Origin: Natrinema sp. SYSU A 869 | Lineage (GTDB): Archaea > Halobacteriota > Halobacteria > Halobacteriales > Natrialbaceae | DNA: 64,000 nt | Direction of reading: 5' to 3' | Assembly (NCBI RefSeq): GCF_019879105.1 | Contig: NZ_CP082249.1 | Coordinates: 3,348,001-3,412,000, forward strand | Shown: positions 9,449 through 19,235 of the stretch, in pieces | Layout of the letters: the number at the start of each line of letters is the position of its first letter | Position numbering within the stretch: position 1 is the first letter of the stretch | Notes under the pieces: model-generated | Told to the model about the DNA's origin: nothing | Database searches by the model: none | What the model saw: only the letters and a program-made list of their open reading frames with translations | Made by a program: the position numbers and the translations under genes

Positions 9449-12373
9449 ATGAGCACTGATACCGAACGTGTCGAGGACGGGACCGAAACGTCCCTCCTCG
9501 AGTCGTTCCGAGACTGGTATCACCTCCCCGTAATCGGGGTCGTGATGCTGTTTATGGTCTGGTTGCGAACCCAGTCATACGAGCGGTTCGTCACCGAGGA
9601 TGGAACGCCCGCGCTGGCTGGGATTGACTCGTGGTATCATTGGCGGACGATCAACTGGACGGCCGAGAACTATCCACACACGATGCCCTACGAGGCCTGG
9701 ACCGGGTTCCCGACCGGAAATTACGTCGGCCAGTTCGGGACGCTATTCGACCAGCTCATCGTCACCGCGGCGATGATCGTCGGCCTCGGTGATCCGTCCG
9801 GCGAAACGCTGTACGCGGTCTCCTTGCTCTCGATCCCGATCATGGCCGCACTCGTGGCGATTCCGGTCTTCTACGCCGGTCGGCGGCTCGGAGGAACGAT
9901 CGGCGGGATCGTCTCTGTGCTGGTGCTCGCCCTCTCGCGGGGACAGTTCTTGAACCGATCGACGGTAGGCCAGCTCGACCACCACGTCGCCGAGGTCCTG
10001 TTCATGGGCCTCGCAATCCTCGCGATGATGGTCGCACTCACCGTCGCCGAACGCGAAAAGCCGATCTACGAACTCGTCGGCGATCGGAATTGGGACGCGC
10101 TTCGAACGCCCACGATCTACAGTGGGCTAGCGGGACTCGCACTCACACTGTACATCTGGATCTGGCCGTCGGCGGTCCTGCTAATCGGTATCCTTGCGGT
10201 CTTCTTTACCGTACAGCTCTCTCTCGACTACCTACGAGGGATCTCTCCGGACCACGTCGCCTTCGTGGGCGCGGTGAGTCTCGGCGTGACTGCGGTGCTC
10301 ACAGCACTGCTCATCGAGCAACCGGGCAACACTGGGTCGACGAGTTTCGGCATTCTCCAGCCGCTTACCGCCTTCCTCGTGGCTGCCGGCTGTGTCTTCA
10401 TGGCCTGGCTCGCTCGGCAGTGGAACAATCGAGACCTCGAGCGACAGTACTATCCCGTCGCGGTCGGTGGGCTCATCGCCACGACGTTCCTGCTGATGTG
10501 GCTCGCCGTGCCCGATCTGTTCGATACGATTATCGGTAACGCGACGCGGCGCATGGTCCCCTTCGGTGGGACGACCACTGACGTCACCATTCAGGAAGCG
10601 TCCGCGCCGGATAGTTTCCTAAATCACGTCTTCAATGAGTTCGGAACTGCGTTCTACACGATGCTCGCCGGGTTAGTCTTCCTCGCGATCCGGCCGCTCC
10701 TGGGTCGCAAGTTCCGTGCTGAACACGCGCTCGTCCTCGTCTGGTCGGTGTTCCTGATCAGTATGGCGGCGACGCAGATCCGCTTCTCGTACTACCTCCT
10801 GCTCGCGGTCGCAATCGTCAACGCCGCGTTCGTTGCGGAGCTCGTGCAGTTCTTCAGTCTGGACCTGACGGGAAGTCTCGAGTCGCTTCGGTCGATCGAG
10901 ACCTATCAGGTCATCGTCGTCGCGCTCGTCGTCTTACTCCTGTTCGCTCCACTGTTGCCGCCATTGGCCACTGCGACGGCCTGGGGGCAAGCTGAACAGA
11001 CCGCTCCGCAGTCGAGTTCGGTGAAGTGGGAGGGGTCCAACGAGTGGCTGCAGGAGAACACGCCCGCGGTCGGAAACTACGGTGGTGCAGACAATGCTAG
11101 TCAGCTCGATTACTACGGCACGTACAACCCTGGGGACGGCGATTACGACTATCCGGAGGGTTCGTACGGGGTCATGTCTTGGTGGGACTACGGCCACCTA
11201 ATAACGACTCAGGCCGAGCGGATCCCCCACTCGAACCCGTTCCAGCAGAACGCACATTCGTCGTCGGCGTATCTGACCGCACAGTCCGAGGAGCGAGCGG
11301 AACTGATCCTCGACGGGATCGCCGCCGGCGGCTCCGTCGCCGATAAGTCCAATGAGGAACTCGAGGCAATCACTCAGGGCAACGAGACCGACGAGGAGAT
11401 CCGGTACGTCATGATCGACGATCAGATGGCCGGTGGGAAGTTCGGGGCGATCACGCAGTGGTCGGGCCCCGATTACGGATCGTACATCGAAAATCAACAG
11501 TTCCAGATCGGTAACGAGACAGGAGAGGTACCGACTGTGAACGACAACTACGACAACACGACGATGTCGTCACTGTACCTCCAGGACGCTGCGGGGATGG
11601 AACAGTACCGGCTCGTTCACGAGAGCGACGACTACTCGATCGTCGGTGGAATGAGAACGAGTGGCGGTCTGGCCCCGCGGAGTTCCGTATCGCTCCGTGA
11701 GTCTGGATGGACCAATCAAACGCGAGCGATCCAGAACCAACTCGCGGCGGCTCGCAGCAACGATCAGATCTATAGCGGGCTCGGCAGGCCAGTCTGGGAC
11801 GCGCACGTCGTCTCGTCGGTGAAGACGTTCGAGCGCGTCGAGGGCGCGACGATTACCGGAAGCATCGACACGAGCGGGATCGACGCCGCCAACGCGACGG
11901 TCGGGACCTCGGTCGAACTCGAGACCGACACCGGCCGAACGTTCACCTACACGCAGCGGGCGGACCTCGCTGAGGATGGCAGCTTCGAGGTGACGGTTCC
12001 GTACGCGACCAACGACGAACTCGGCGTTGACGACGGCTACACCGACAGCAGCGTCGAAGCGACCGGCAACTACACCGTCGGCGCGGCGGTGCCGGGCGAC
12101 GACGGCATGACTCAGTACAACGGCGAGGCGACTGTCTCCGAGACCGCTGTCGTCGACGGCGAGACGGTCGACGTCAGTCTCGAGGAAGTTGAGAATCAAG
12201 AGCAGACCGACGGCAACGAAACGACCGGAAACGAGAGTAACGAGACCTCCGGTAATGAAAGCGACACTGACGGTGGAAACGCGGAATCGGGCGATTCCGG
12301 GTCGACGGACGGAACGGCCGACAACGAAACGGCCGCGTCGATCACCCCGGTTGCAGCCGAATCGGCCCACTGA
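9449..12373 (+). CDS. aglB: Oligosaccharyltransferase AglB (STT3 family)
   Basis: A 974-residue oligosaccharyltransferase that moves a dolichol-linked glycan to Asn-x-Ser/Thr on exported proteins. It has about 13 membrane helices, then a large outer domain. Key motifs: GIDSWYHWR in the first loop, the LDHHVAE acidic pair, TIQE (residues 380-383, the TIxE loop), WWDYG (578-582), and a DDQMAGGKF segment (657-665) that fits the DxxMxxxK-type helix. The tail is acidic and disordered with several Asn-Glu-Thr/Ser sequons. The ATG at 9449 (MSTDTERV) is preferred over an upstream one. It is the end-step enzyme of the locus and would modify S-layer and archaellin proteins. Confidence 0.97.
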   Translation: MSTDTERVEDGTETSLLESFRDWYHLPVIGVVMLFMVWLRTQSYERFVTEDGTPALAGIDSWYHWRTINWTAENYPHTMPYEAWTGFPTGNYVGQFGTLFDQLIVTAAMIVGLGDPSGETLYAVSLLSIPIMAALVAIPVFYAGRRLGGTIGGIVSVLVLALSRGQFLNRSTVGQLDHHVAEVLFMGLAILAMMVALTVAEREKPIYELVGDRNWDALRTPTIYSGLAGLALTLYIWIWPSAVLLIGILAVFFTVQLSLDYLRGISPDHVAFVGAVSLGVTAVLTALLIEQPGNTGSTSFGILQPLTAFLVAAGCVFMAWLARQWNNRDLERQYYPVAVGGLIATTFLLMWLAVPDLFDTIIGNATRRMVPFGGTTTDVTIQEASAPDSFLNHVFNEFGTAFYTMLAGLVFLAIRPLLGRKFRAEHALVLVWSVFLISMAATQIRFSYYLLLAVAIVNAAFVAELVQFFSLDLTGSLESLRSIETYQVIVVALVVLLLFAPLLPPLATATAWGQAEQTAPQSSSVKWEGSNEWLQENTPAVGNYGGADNASQLDYYGTYNPGDGDYDYPEGSYGVMSWWDYGHLITTQAERIPHSNPFQQNAHSSSAYLTAQSEERAELILDGIAAGGSVADKSNEELEAITQGNETDEEIRYVMIDDQMAGGKFGAITQWSGPDYGSYIENQQFQIGNETGEVPTVNDNYDNTTMSSLYLQDAAGMEQYRLVHESDDYSIVGGMRTSGGLAPRSSVSLRESGWTNQTRAIQNQLAAARSNDQIYSGLGRPVWDAHVVSSVKTFERVEGATITGSIDTSGIDAANATVGTSVELETDTGRTFTYTQRADLAEDGSFEVTVPYATNDELGVDDGYTDSSVEATGNYTVGAAVPGDDGMTQYNGEATVSETAVVDGETVDVSLEEVENQEQTDGNETTGNESNETSGNESDTDGGNAESGDSGSTDGTADNETAASITPVAAESAH

Positions 12374-12931
12374 GCCGCCGAAAACGGCCATCATCAATAT
12401 TCCCGTTTGGGTCTGTGAGGCGTTTTTTGGTATTGCAACTCCCTCTCGAGCGATGAGAAGGCTTCTCGTCGCTACTGCAGAGGTCTCGATGGGATCGGTC
12501 AGTGGTATCCCCTGAGCCTCGAGAGCGACGATCGATTCGAGCGGTTACGTCGATCAACCCCATCATTCGGGCCGGGATTTCGTGTACACGAGGTGGCTGG
12601 ATAGACCGCGTTTCGTTCGGCACTCGAGCGCTGACGCTCACCGTTCTTGTGACTGTGATGCTGGGGCGCTTCGGGTACCGGTCGGAGCAGTCACGACGAC
12701 CTCAGAGCAACAGTAGCGGAGCGTCTGACGACTGCCATAGTCGAACCGTCGGGGTCTACGTCGTCGTATTCTTCGGCCGATACGCTGTTGACTCTGCGTA
12801 CGACGGATCCGGTCAATAGCACTGGATCGTCGGTTCTGCCGCATCGCTTCGAACCTATGTTGTTTTATAATTAGTACTATGTGTAAGTATAAGATAACTT
12901 TATTGCGGTTGGTGACAACCATTGGAATGTA
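12374..12931. other. Intergenic region without a convincing gene
   Basis: About 560 bases between aglB and the small DUF7503 gene. Open frames on both strands have arginine-rich, low-complexity translations and no family signature. The last 80 bases are AT-rich, with a TATA-like TTTATAATTA near 12862 that could serve the small gene. Confidence 0.5.
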
Positions 12932-13066
12932 ATGTCCGTGAAAGACAGCATGACAGATTACCTCGCACAGCACCCACGAATGATCGGCGCCCTGTTCACC
13001 ATGTTCGTCCTGCTCAGTCAGGCCGGGTCGGTCGTGGCAACGAGTTCATCCCAGGTTGGCCCGTAA
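12932..13066 (+). CDS. Small haloarchaeal membrane or exported protein, DUF7503-like, 44 aa
   Basis: A 44-residue protein, MSVKDSMTDYLAQHPRMIG and onward: a short polar N-terminus, a conserved-looking HPRMIGALFTMFVLLSQAG core that forms one hydrophobic helix, and a short Ser-rich tail ending QVGP. I recognise this pattern from small haloarchaeal proteins grouped as DUF7503; the function is unknown. It is preceded by an AT-rich promoter-like stretch and stands alone, converging with the CHAT gene. The single helix followed by VVAT could be a membrane anchor or a cleaved signal peptide. Confidence 0.8.
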   Translation: MSVKDSMTDYLAQHPRMIGALFTMFVLLSQAGSVVATSSSQVGP

Positions 13067-13142
13067 ATACGGATCAGTACTTCGATCAGCCTTTTTGAGA
13101 AGAGACGAGGGGTCGGACGCGAAACGGTAAAAGAAAAACGGT

Positions 13143-15232
13143 CTACCGATACAGGTCGTCTACCATCTGCACATTGACGTCCTCGTTCCACTGTAACGTA
13201 CCGTCGCTTCGAATTGGTGCCTCGCTCCAAATGAGGTACTCCTGTACGGCTTCCCAATCCACACGCGAGAACGACGTATTGCCGGGACTGAGGTGGCGAT
13301 CCGCGACAGACGGGAGCGTCGATTCCGTCGATGTTCCGAGCTTGAACTCCTTGGTAGAATACGATTGAACGGCGAAGTCGAACTGGCCGTCCCCACATTG
13401 TTCGAGGTCGACCACCATCGGCGCACCGCCGTCGGACTGTGCGATATCTGCCGACCCGTCGCCAACGATGAGATACTGATCGCCCAAGGCCGAGTTCGTT
13501 CGAGCAATCTCGAGTGCGGCCCGAAGCGGAAATCCACAGTTGAGCAGTCGAGCCATCGTCTCGCCGGCCTCGATGGCCTTGTCGTTGACGACGTCGGCGT
13601 ACGTACTGACGCCCCCGAACGCCCCGCGTCGAGTGAGTGCGAGACCCTGTTCGTAGGAGCGGCAGGCGTTCAGGAAGAAGACGCCTAGATCGACCGACTC
13701 GAGCGTACGGATATCGAGCTCGCCGTTGGGACAACGGATGCCGTCCTCGGTCGCGTGACCGATGTAGTGGACGAAGTCGTAACCGCCGTCGGTGAACAGC
13801 TGGGCGAGCCGGTCGGTATCGACCCCGAACTCCGAGTGAATCTCGAAGGGGAGGACCTCTCGGCTCCCGTAGGTACCGTCGAGGAGATCGTGTTCGTCGA
13901 TCATCCGAGCGTCGTTACAGACGAGCAGGATCTCGATTGACTCGTTTCTGGCGTCGCGAGAGAGCTGGTTCCGGTACGCCTCAAGCGTCGCCTTCGAGGC
14001 GTGCTGGGGGATGTCGTCATCGAACCAGGCGTGTTCGACGGATTCGTCGGTCACGTTGGGGACGACAACGACGTTCGGTCGGCACCTGATGGCTGTGTCG
14101 ATCCCCGGGCTCGGCTCGCAGACCGAACCAGCCCCGACGTCTCGTCAGGGCGCGGTACCGTTTCCGGTGGTCGTCCATCCGAATCGCGAACGACACCGAG
14201 TTCGTTGATTATATATGGTAACAGTTCAATGGTGTCCGGATCGGCCGGCACGTGTGCGGTCAGCGGCCAGCGCGGCATGTGGGGCTTGAGTCGCTCGTAC
14301 GGGACGTCGAGATACTGCTCGAGTCGTTCCGGAAGGTCCGCCTCGTAGATCTCCGCGAGGTCGTATGGCAACTCGTCCTCAAGCACCTGCCGCTCGTGGA
14401 GTTCGTATCGGAATATGCCCTCCGTTCTCGTCAAACATTCGAGGAAGAAGAAACGCTTCAATAGCCTTGCGACCGTATTCTCGAACTCTTCACCGGTCGG
14501 CAAGGCCCGCTCGAACCGACTCGTTTCGAGCATCGGCTGGGAGCCCGGCCGAACCGTTGCGTCAAGGAAGAACGCGAGGGGCGCAGCCTGGTAGAGCAAC
14601 GGATGCTCCGGCGGGACGGTGAGTGTTACGTCACTCGTCGGCTGCTCGACGACGTCCGGAATGTCGAGCCGATCTCCCAGTTCGATCAGCGGCGGGTGGC
14701 CGCGCAACGTCGGCCACGTCCGTTCGGCCGTGATCGTCTTCAGCGCAGACGGCAGTGCGGAGACGGCCTCCATCATGGATTCGACGTCAGCCGAGGTCGT
14801 AATCGTCGCAGCCGGTCGCTCATGGAGTGATCGAATCCCTAATTCGACTCGAGACTCCCGATCGAGGGAGATTCGGATCGAGGTCAGGCCGACACTGATC
14901 GTTCCCGGGGAATCGATCCGACAATAGAGTTTGATACGACCGCTCAATCCGACGAACTGGGTTCGTTCTTCGAGTTGGACCGTTTCACCGGCATCTAAGT
15001 TCGCTTCCGTCTGGCCCGTTTGTTCGTGAATCGTGACGGAGTAGAGTTGGTCCAGAACGATTTCGTCCGTCTTGATTATGCACTTCTCGTCGATAGGAAA
15101 ACAGAATCCTCCGGGTTCGACCGCAGTAGGCGAGACAGTGCCCGCCGTTTCGATCTGCAATCGGCGCTGCTCGATCGAGTCGTACACCTCCAGTCCGGTC
15201 GGCTCGGTCGTTTCCTCGATCTCGATCGTCAT
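13143..15232 (-). pseudogene. CHAT-domain (caspase-like) protein, split by a frameshift or two coupled ORFs
   Basis: The two halves read as a 393-residue N-terminal ORF and a 303-residue C-terminal ORF that starts GTG at 14054 and overlaps its stop as GTGA. The C-terminal part is a CHAT protease domain: YDFVHYIGHATEDGI holds the catalytic His and GVFFLNACRSYEQG the catalytic Cys. The N-terminal part is beta-rich, then helical, and not a known catalytic domain. From memory, haloarchaeal homologues are single proteins of about 700 residues. Adding one base in the GGGG run at 14058-14061 fuses the frames (SLSSPN to VTDESVEHAW) into 696 residues. It follows the Orc1-like ATPase by 68 bases. CHAT proteases are often triggered by partner sensors. 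Confidence 0.75.
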
Positions 15233-15300
15233 ATCTCACCCGTTAGTGTCACAACTATTCGCCCGCACGGTCAAAAAGGATTGTATCGGCCGGACCAGAT

Positions 15301-16473
15301 CTAGGAATCAGCGTTAGCCGCCGTCACGGCCGCAAGTGCTCGAAACGCGATCGTCGGAAACCGTGGCTCGACCGTGCTCGGCTGCCGACCGCTGCCGTTG
15401 TCGGTAGCCGGTAACGGGACTCGGTCGATGACGCCGCGATCCGCGAGTTCGTACAGGAATCGCTTGACCGTCCCGGCGGTCAGCGATGACCGATCGGCGA
15501 TCGCTGTCGCGATCTCGCGAATCGGCCGCTCGCCCGACTCGAGATCGACTAGCGCCAGCAGCACCCGCTGGCGGGTCTCCGAAAGTGCGAGCGCCCGGCT
15601 CACGTGAACGCCATCATCGGGCACGTCGTCCCGCGCTCGCTCGAGGTGGCCCGGTTCGATCCGATCCGCGTCGGCCTCGCTCGCGAGGACGGCCGCCCCG
15701 AACAGGGCTGCGAGCGCGTCGTGTGCGTTCCCGTCCGCCCAGCCGGCGAGTTCGCGAACGGCGTCGTGATCGAGCGCGCCGGCGGCGAGGCCCGTCGAGG
15801 CGCGGTCTGTCACGACATCGACGAGTTCGTGATCGCGGTAGGCTGGAACGGTGACGGTGGGTCCCCGATGATCGTCGGGCGCTCGCTGTCCGACGGCGAC
15901 AGTGGCGATGCAGTCCTCGACCGGGGCCAACAGTTCGCGGACGCGCTCGGCACCGAGTGTCTCCGGTTCGTCGTGGTGGTCGATCGCGACGATCGCGCGA
16001 CGGTCGGGGCGAGCGAGCGTGTCGGATAGCCGCTCACGCAGGTCGTCGGTGCCGACGCCGCTCTCGGGAACCTGTTCCCTCGAGAGTTCCGACAGCACGG
16101 CTCGGTAGAACGCGAACGGGCTCTCGACGTGGCGGCCGTCGACAGTGACGAACCACGTCACCGGGCCGGTGTTCCCGCCTCGCGTTGTCGTGGCGATCGT
16201 TCGGTTCGAGCCGCCGAACTCCTGATTTAGTGCGTCGAACAGCGCCGTCACGATCGCGGACGTTCCCGATCCCGCCGGCCCGACCACTGCGACCGGCGGC
16301 GGTAGCTCGCCGTCGAAGATCGGCTCGAGCGCGTCGAGCAGTTGCTCCAGAACGGGGCCGCGACCGACTGGCTCCGGCCGGTGGACAAGCGGGCTGAGCC
16401 CCTCGCGGTCGACGACGACACGCGGTCCCTGCCGTGCCGATCGGCGGCGGGCAATACGCTCCTGTAAGTCCAT
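15301..16473 (-). CDS. Orc1/Cdc6-like AAA ATPase with degenerate P-loop
   Basis: A 390-residue protein with an Orc1/Cdc6-like layout: an AAA core (about residues 35-240) and a C-terminal winged-helix region (RQRVLLALVDLES through LYELADRGVIDRV). The P-loop reads GPAGSGTSA, with Thr where the ATP-binding Lys should be, and the Walker B region reads RRAIVAIDHHDE instead of the usual DE pair, so ATP hydrolysis is doubtful. Its ATG overlaps the glpC stop by one base (TAATG), and the CHAT gene follows. It is not the origin-linked Orc1 of this window. A regulator or a sensor for the CHAT protein is possible; neither is shown. Confidence 0.75.
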   Translation of the reverse strand: MDLQERIARRRSARQGPRVVVDREGLSPLVHRPEPVGRGPVLEQLLDALEPIFDGELPPPVAVVGPAGSGTSAIVTALFDALNQEFGGSNRTIATTTRGGNTGPVTWFVTVDGRHVESPFAFYRAVLSELSREQVPESGVGTDDLRERLSDTLARPDRRAIVAIDHHDEPETLGAERVRELLAPVEDCIATVAVGQRAPDDHRGPTVTVPAYRDHELVDVVTDRASTGLAAGALDHDAVRELAGWADGNAHDALAALFGAAVLASEADADRIEPGHLERARDDVPDDGVHVSRALALSETRQRVLLALVDLESGERPIREIATAIADRSSLTAGTVKRFLYELADRGVIDRVPLPATDNGSGRQPSTVEPRFPTIAFRALAAVTAANADS

Positions 16474-17805
16474 TACTGCGCGGCCGCCTCCGTTATCTCC
16501 CCGACGAGCGCTGCCTCAAGCACCTCGAGTGTATGGGAAATTTCGTAGCCAGTTCCGTGTTCCATCTGCATCGAGCAAGTCGGACACTCTGTGAGCCCCG
16601 TTTCCGCCTCCGAATCTTCCATGTGGTCGAACATTTCGTCCCCGATTTTCATGGAGGTTTCGTAGTTCTCCGCCTTCCAGCCATATGTACCGGAAATGCC
16701 CGAGCAGGAGTCGCCAACGTCGTGGGCATCGACGCCGTCGATGGCGGCCAGTACTTCGGTCGTCTGGCCGTCAAGTCCCTGATTCCGAGCGTGACAGGGC
16801 GCGTGGTAGGCGAAGTCGTCGAACTCGTCGCCAACCGAGGTGCCCTCGAGTTCGGCTTCGAGGTCCTCGTGAACCCGAAGGTACTCGACGGCGTCCCAGG
16901 TGTTTTCGGCGACCTCCTCGGTCCCTCGAAGTCGAACAGTTCGGGGTACTCCTGACGCAGCGACATCGAACAAGAGCTACAGGAGGCGACGACGTCCGCG
17001 CCATCCCGGATAGCCGCACCGAGTTCGCGGACGTTCGTCTCGGCCGATCGGCGCGCGTCCTCGAGCATGCCGTTTGCGAACATCGGTGTCCCCGAACAGT
17101 GCTGGTCGGGAACCATGATTTCGTAGCCGAAGTGTTCGTAGACGTGGACCAGCGCCTTCGCGACCTCGGGAGTGTTGTAGTTCGAATAGCAGCCGTGGAA
17201 GTACGCGATCCGCTTTTCGTCGCTCTGGACCTGTGCGCCACCGCGTGCTGTCCACCACTCGCGGAACGTCTCCGTCGCGAACTCAGGGAACTCCCGCTCG
17301 CCCGTGATCCCGAGCATCTTCTCGCCGAGCCACTGCGTCGCTGAGAGCCCCATCACGAAGTTCGTCGTCCGCGGAAACATCGATCCCAGGGGGCGAGCCG
17401 CCGGTAGTTAGCGAGAATCCGATTGCGGATGTACTCCCGCGAGAGTTTCTCCATCTGTTCTTCAACGAACTCCCCTCGAGCGGTGTTGTGCATCTGCGAG
17501 AGCGGCACGTCGGAGGGACAGGCGCTGTCACAGCGCATGCAATTCGAGCACTTCATCACCGAGTCGTCGATGTCCTGATCGTCTTGGCGCTTGAGTCGCC
17601 ACTGCTCGGGCCCCTGAAACTTCGGTCCGGGGAACTCGTCGTCGACCTCGGCGACGGGACAGTTGGTGTCGCAGGTCGAGCACTTGTAGCAGTTATCGGC
17701 TCCCGGCCGGAGGTCCATCTCCTCGGCCTCGGGGAAGACCTGAATCGGCTCGAATTCGTCGTCGCCCGATACGCCGTCGTCGGTCGGCTGTTCTGCGTCG
17801 CTCAT
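16473..17805 (-). pseudogene. glpC: Anaerobic glycerol-3-phosphate dehydrogenase subunit C, two frameshifts
   Basis: Three frames together give the iron-sulfur subunit that passes electrons from GlpA to the membrane quinone pool. The first part has two 4Fe-4S clusters (CYKCSTCDTNCPV and CSNCMRCDSACPS), the second the CCG-type segment with FHGCYSNYNTPE and ASCSSCSMSLRQEYPEL, the third HAPCHARNQG and TECPTCSMQMEHG. Breaks lie in the GGGGG run at 17389-17393 and the CCC run at 16923-16925. One added base at each restores LAPLGSMFPR and DFEGTEEVAE and gives 444 residues. All cluster cysteines remain, so the intact gene would be functional. It is the last gene of glpABC. Confidence 0.9.
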
Positions 17806-17919
17806 GGGATTACGTAGGTCGGTCCGTCGCTGTCGCTCGCGTCGGTCGTTCGTCCGTTGGTTGTTCGTCCGTCGGTCGTTCGTCGACCGATACCCTCCAC
17901 AAGCGGGCCGATACGGCCG

Positions 17920-19235
17920 TCATCGGCTCCCCTCCGCGGCGCGCTGACCGGCGACATAGCCCGTCGCCAGCGAGACGCCGCTCCCGGACTTCTCCGCGGC
18001 GAAGTCGTAGCCGCCGAGTACCGCACCCGCCGCGTGCAGGTTCAAAAATTCGGGATCGTCGCCGGCGTCGAGCGGTCTGAGGTCTCGGTCGACCGGCAGG
18101 CCGAACCGCGCGTAGGGCTGGTCGCCGAAAACGTCGTCGACGAACCAGTCGTAGCGGTCCGTCGCGTGAGGGACGTGACAGTCGAAGATCGGTTCGAACA
18201 CCCGTTCGCGATCCGACTGTACCCCCTTGCCGACCAGTCCGCCCGTCGCGAGCACATACTGTTCGGCGCGGTGGGGAACCTCGGCCCCGTTTCGGTCGAC
18301 GATGACGTGATCGATCCGTTCGGACCCGTTCGCGCTCGGCCCGTCACTGTCGGTCTCGTAGTCGACCACGGGGACGCCCGTGGTCACGCGAACGCCCGCC
18401 TCCTCGAGTGCCTCGTAGAGCAGGTCCTCGAGCCGGATTCCGGGTAGGCTCGGTGGACCCATTGGGACCTCGAAGACCTCGACGCCGAGCCGGTCCGCGA
18501 GGTCGGCCCTGACCTCGTCGGCGCGGTCGTCGCCGAGTATCGCGGGGAAGCCGACGCGGGACTCGCCCTCGAGATGCGCTCGGATAGTCTCGGCAAGGGC
18601 TGTGCGAGCAGTCGTCTCACCCGCTGATGTTCCGTCTGTCGTCTCGACGGCTTCGTCGTGGTCGAGCAAGTGTGCGTACCGCGTGATCTTCGCGTCGTCC
18701 CGGACGATGCCGGGGAACCGAACCGTCACGCCACGGGCCGTGAAGGGGCACCGGCCGCCTCGAGATGAGACGCCGCCAGCGGGGCCTCGAAGTCCGGTAG
18801 CGTCTCGAAGCCGACGAGCAGGGTATCGCGGTCGTCGCTCGCCAGCCCGGCCGCGGTTGACGTCGGATACCGCGCGGTCGGCTTAACGGTGCCGCCGTGG
18901 GTCGGGACAAGCGCGTTCGCGTCCGTATGCGACCCCGCGTAAGCGTCGCCTGCGATGTCATCGAAGAACGAGAGGGCGTCGCGGACCACCTCGCTCCCGA
19001 CCCGCTCGTAGGGGTGCCCCTCGGGGAGGGTCTCGAGTGCCTCGAAGGGATCCACGAGTGGCCCGTCGCCCGCCGGCGTATAGCCCAGCACGTCGATCAA
19101 TCCGCTGGCGTTGCGGAGCGTACTCTGCTTATACGAGACGAGTCGCACTTGCACGTCCCGCTCTGCAGCGGCGAGCGCGGCGGTCGCCCCGGCGAGTCCG
19201 CCGCCGATGACGAGCACGTCGTCCTCGATCGCCAT
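17920..19235 (-). pseudogene. glpB: Anaerobic glycerol-3-phosphate dehydrogenase subunit B, single frameshift
   Basis: GlpB is the FAD/FMN-binding subunit of the three-part glycerol-3-phosphate dehydrogenase. The N-terminal frame has the dinucleotide fold VLVIGGGLAGATAALAAAE and SGLIDVLGYTPAG; the C-terminal frame has VRFPGIVRDDAKITRYAHLL and ends with the FAD-domain stretch LNLHAAGAVLGGYDFAAEK. The frames switch at the GGGG run at 18745-18748. One added base restores the join AAGAPFTARGVTVRF and a length of 438. Its ATG directly follows the glpA stop (TGAATG), so the subunits are made together. A gap of about 115 bases separates it from glpC. Confidence 0.9.
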
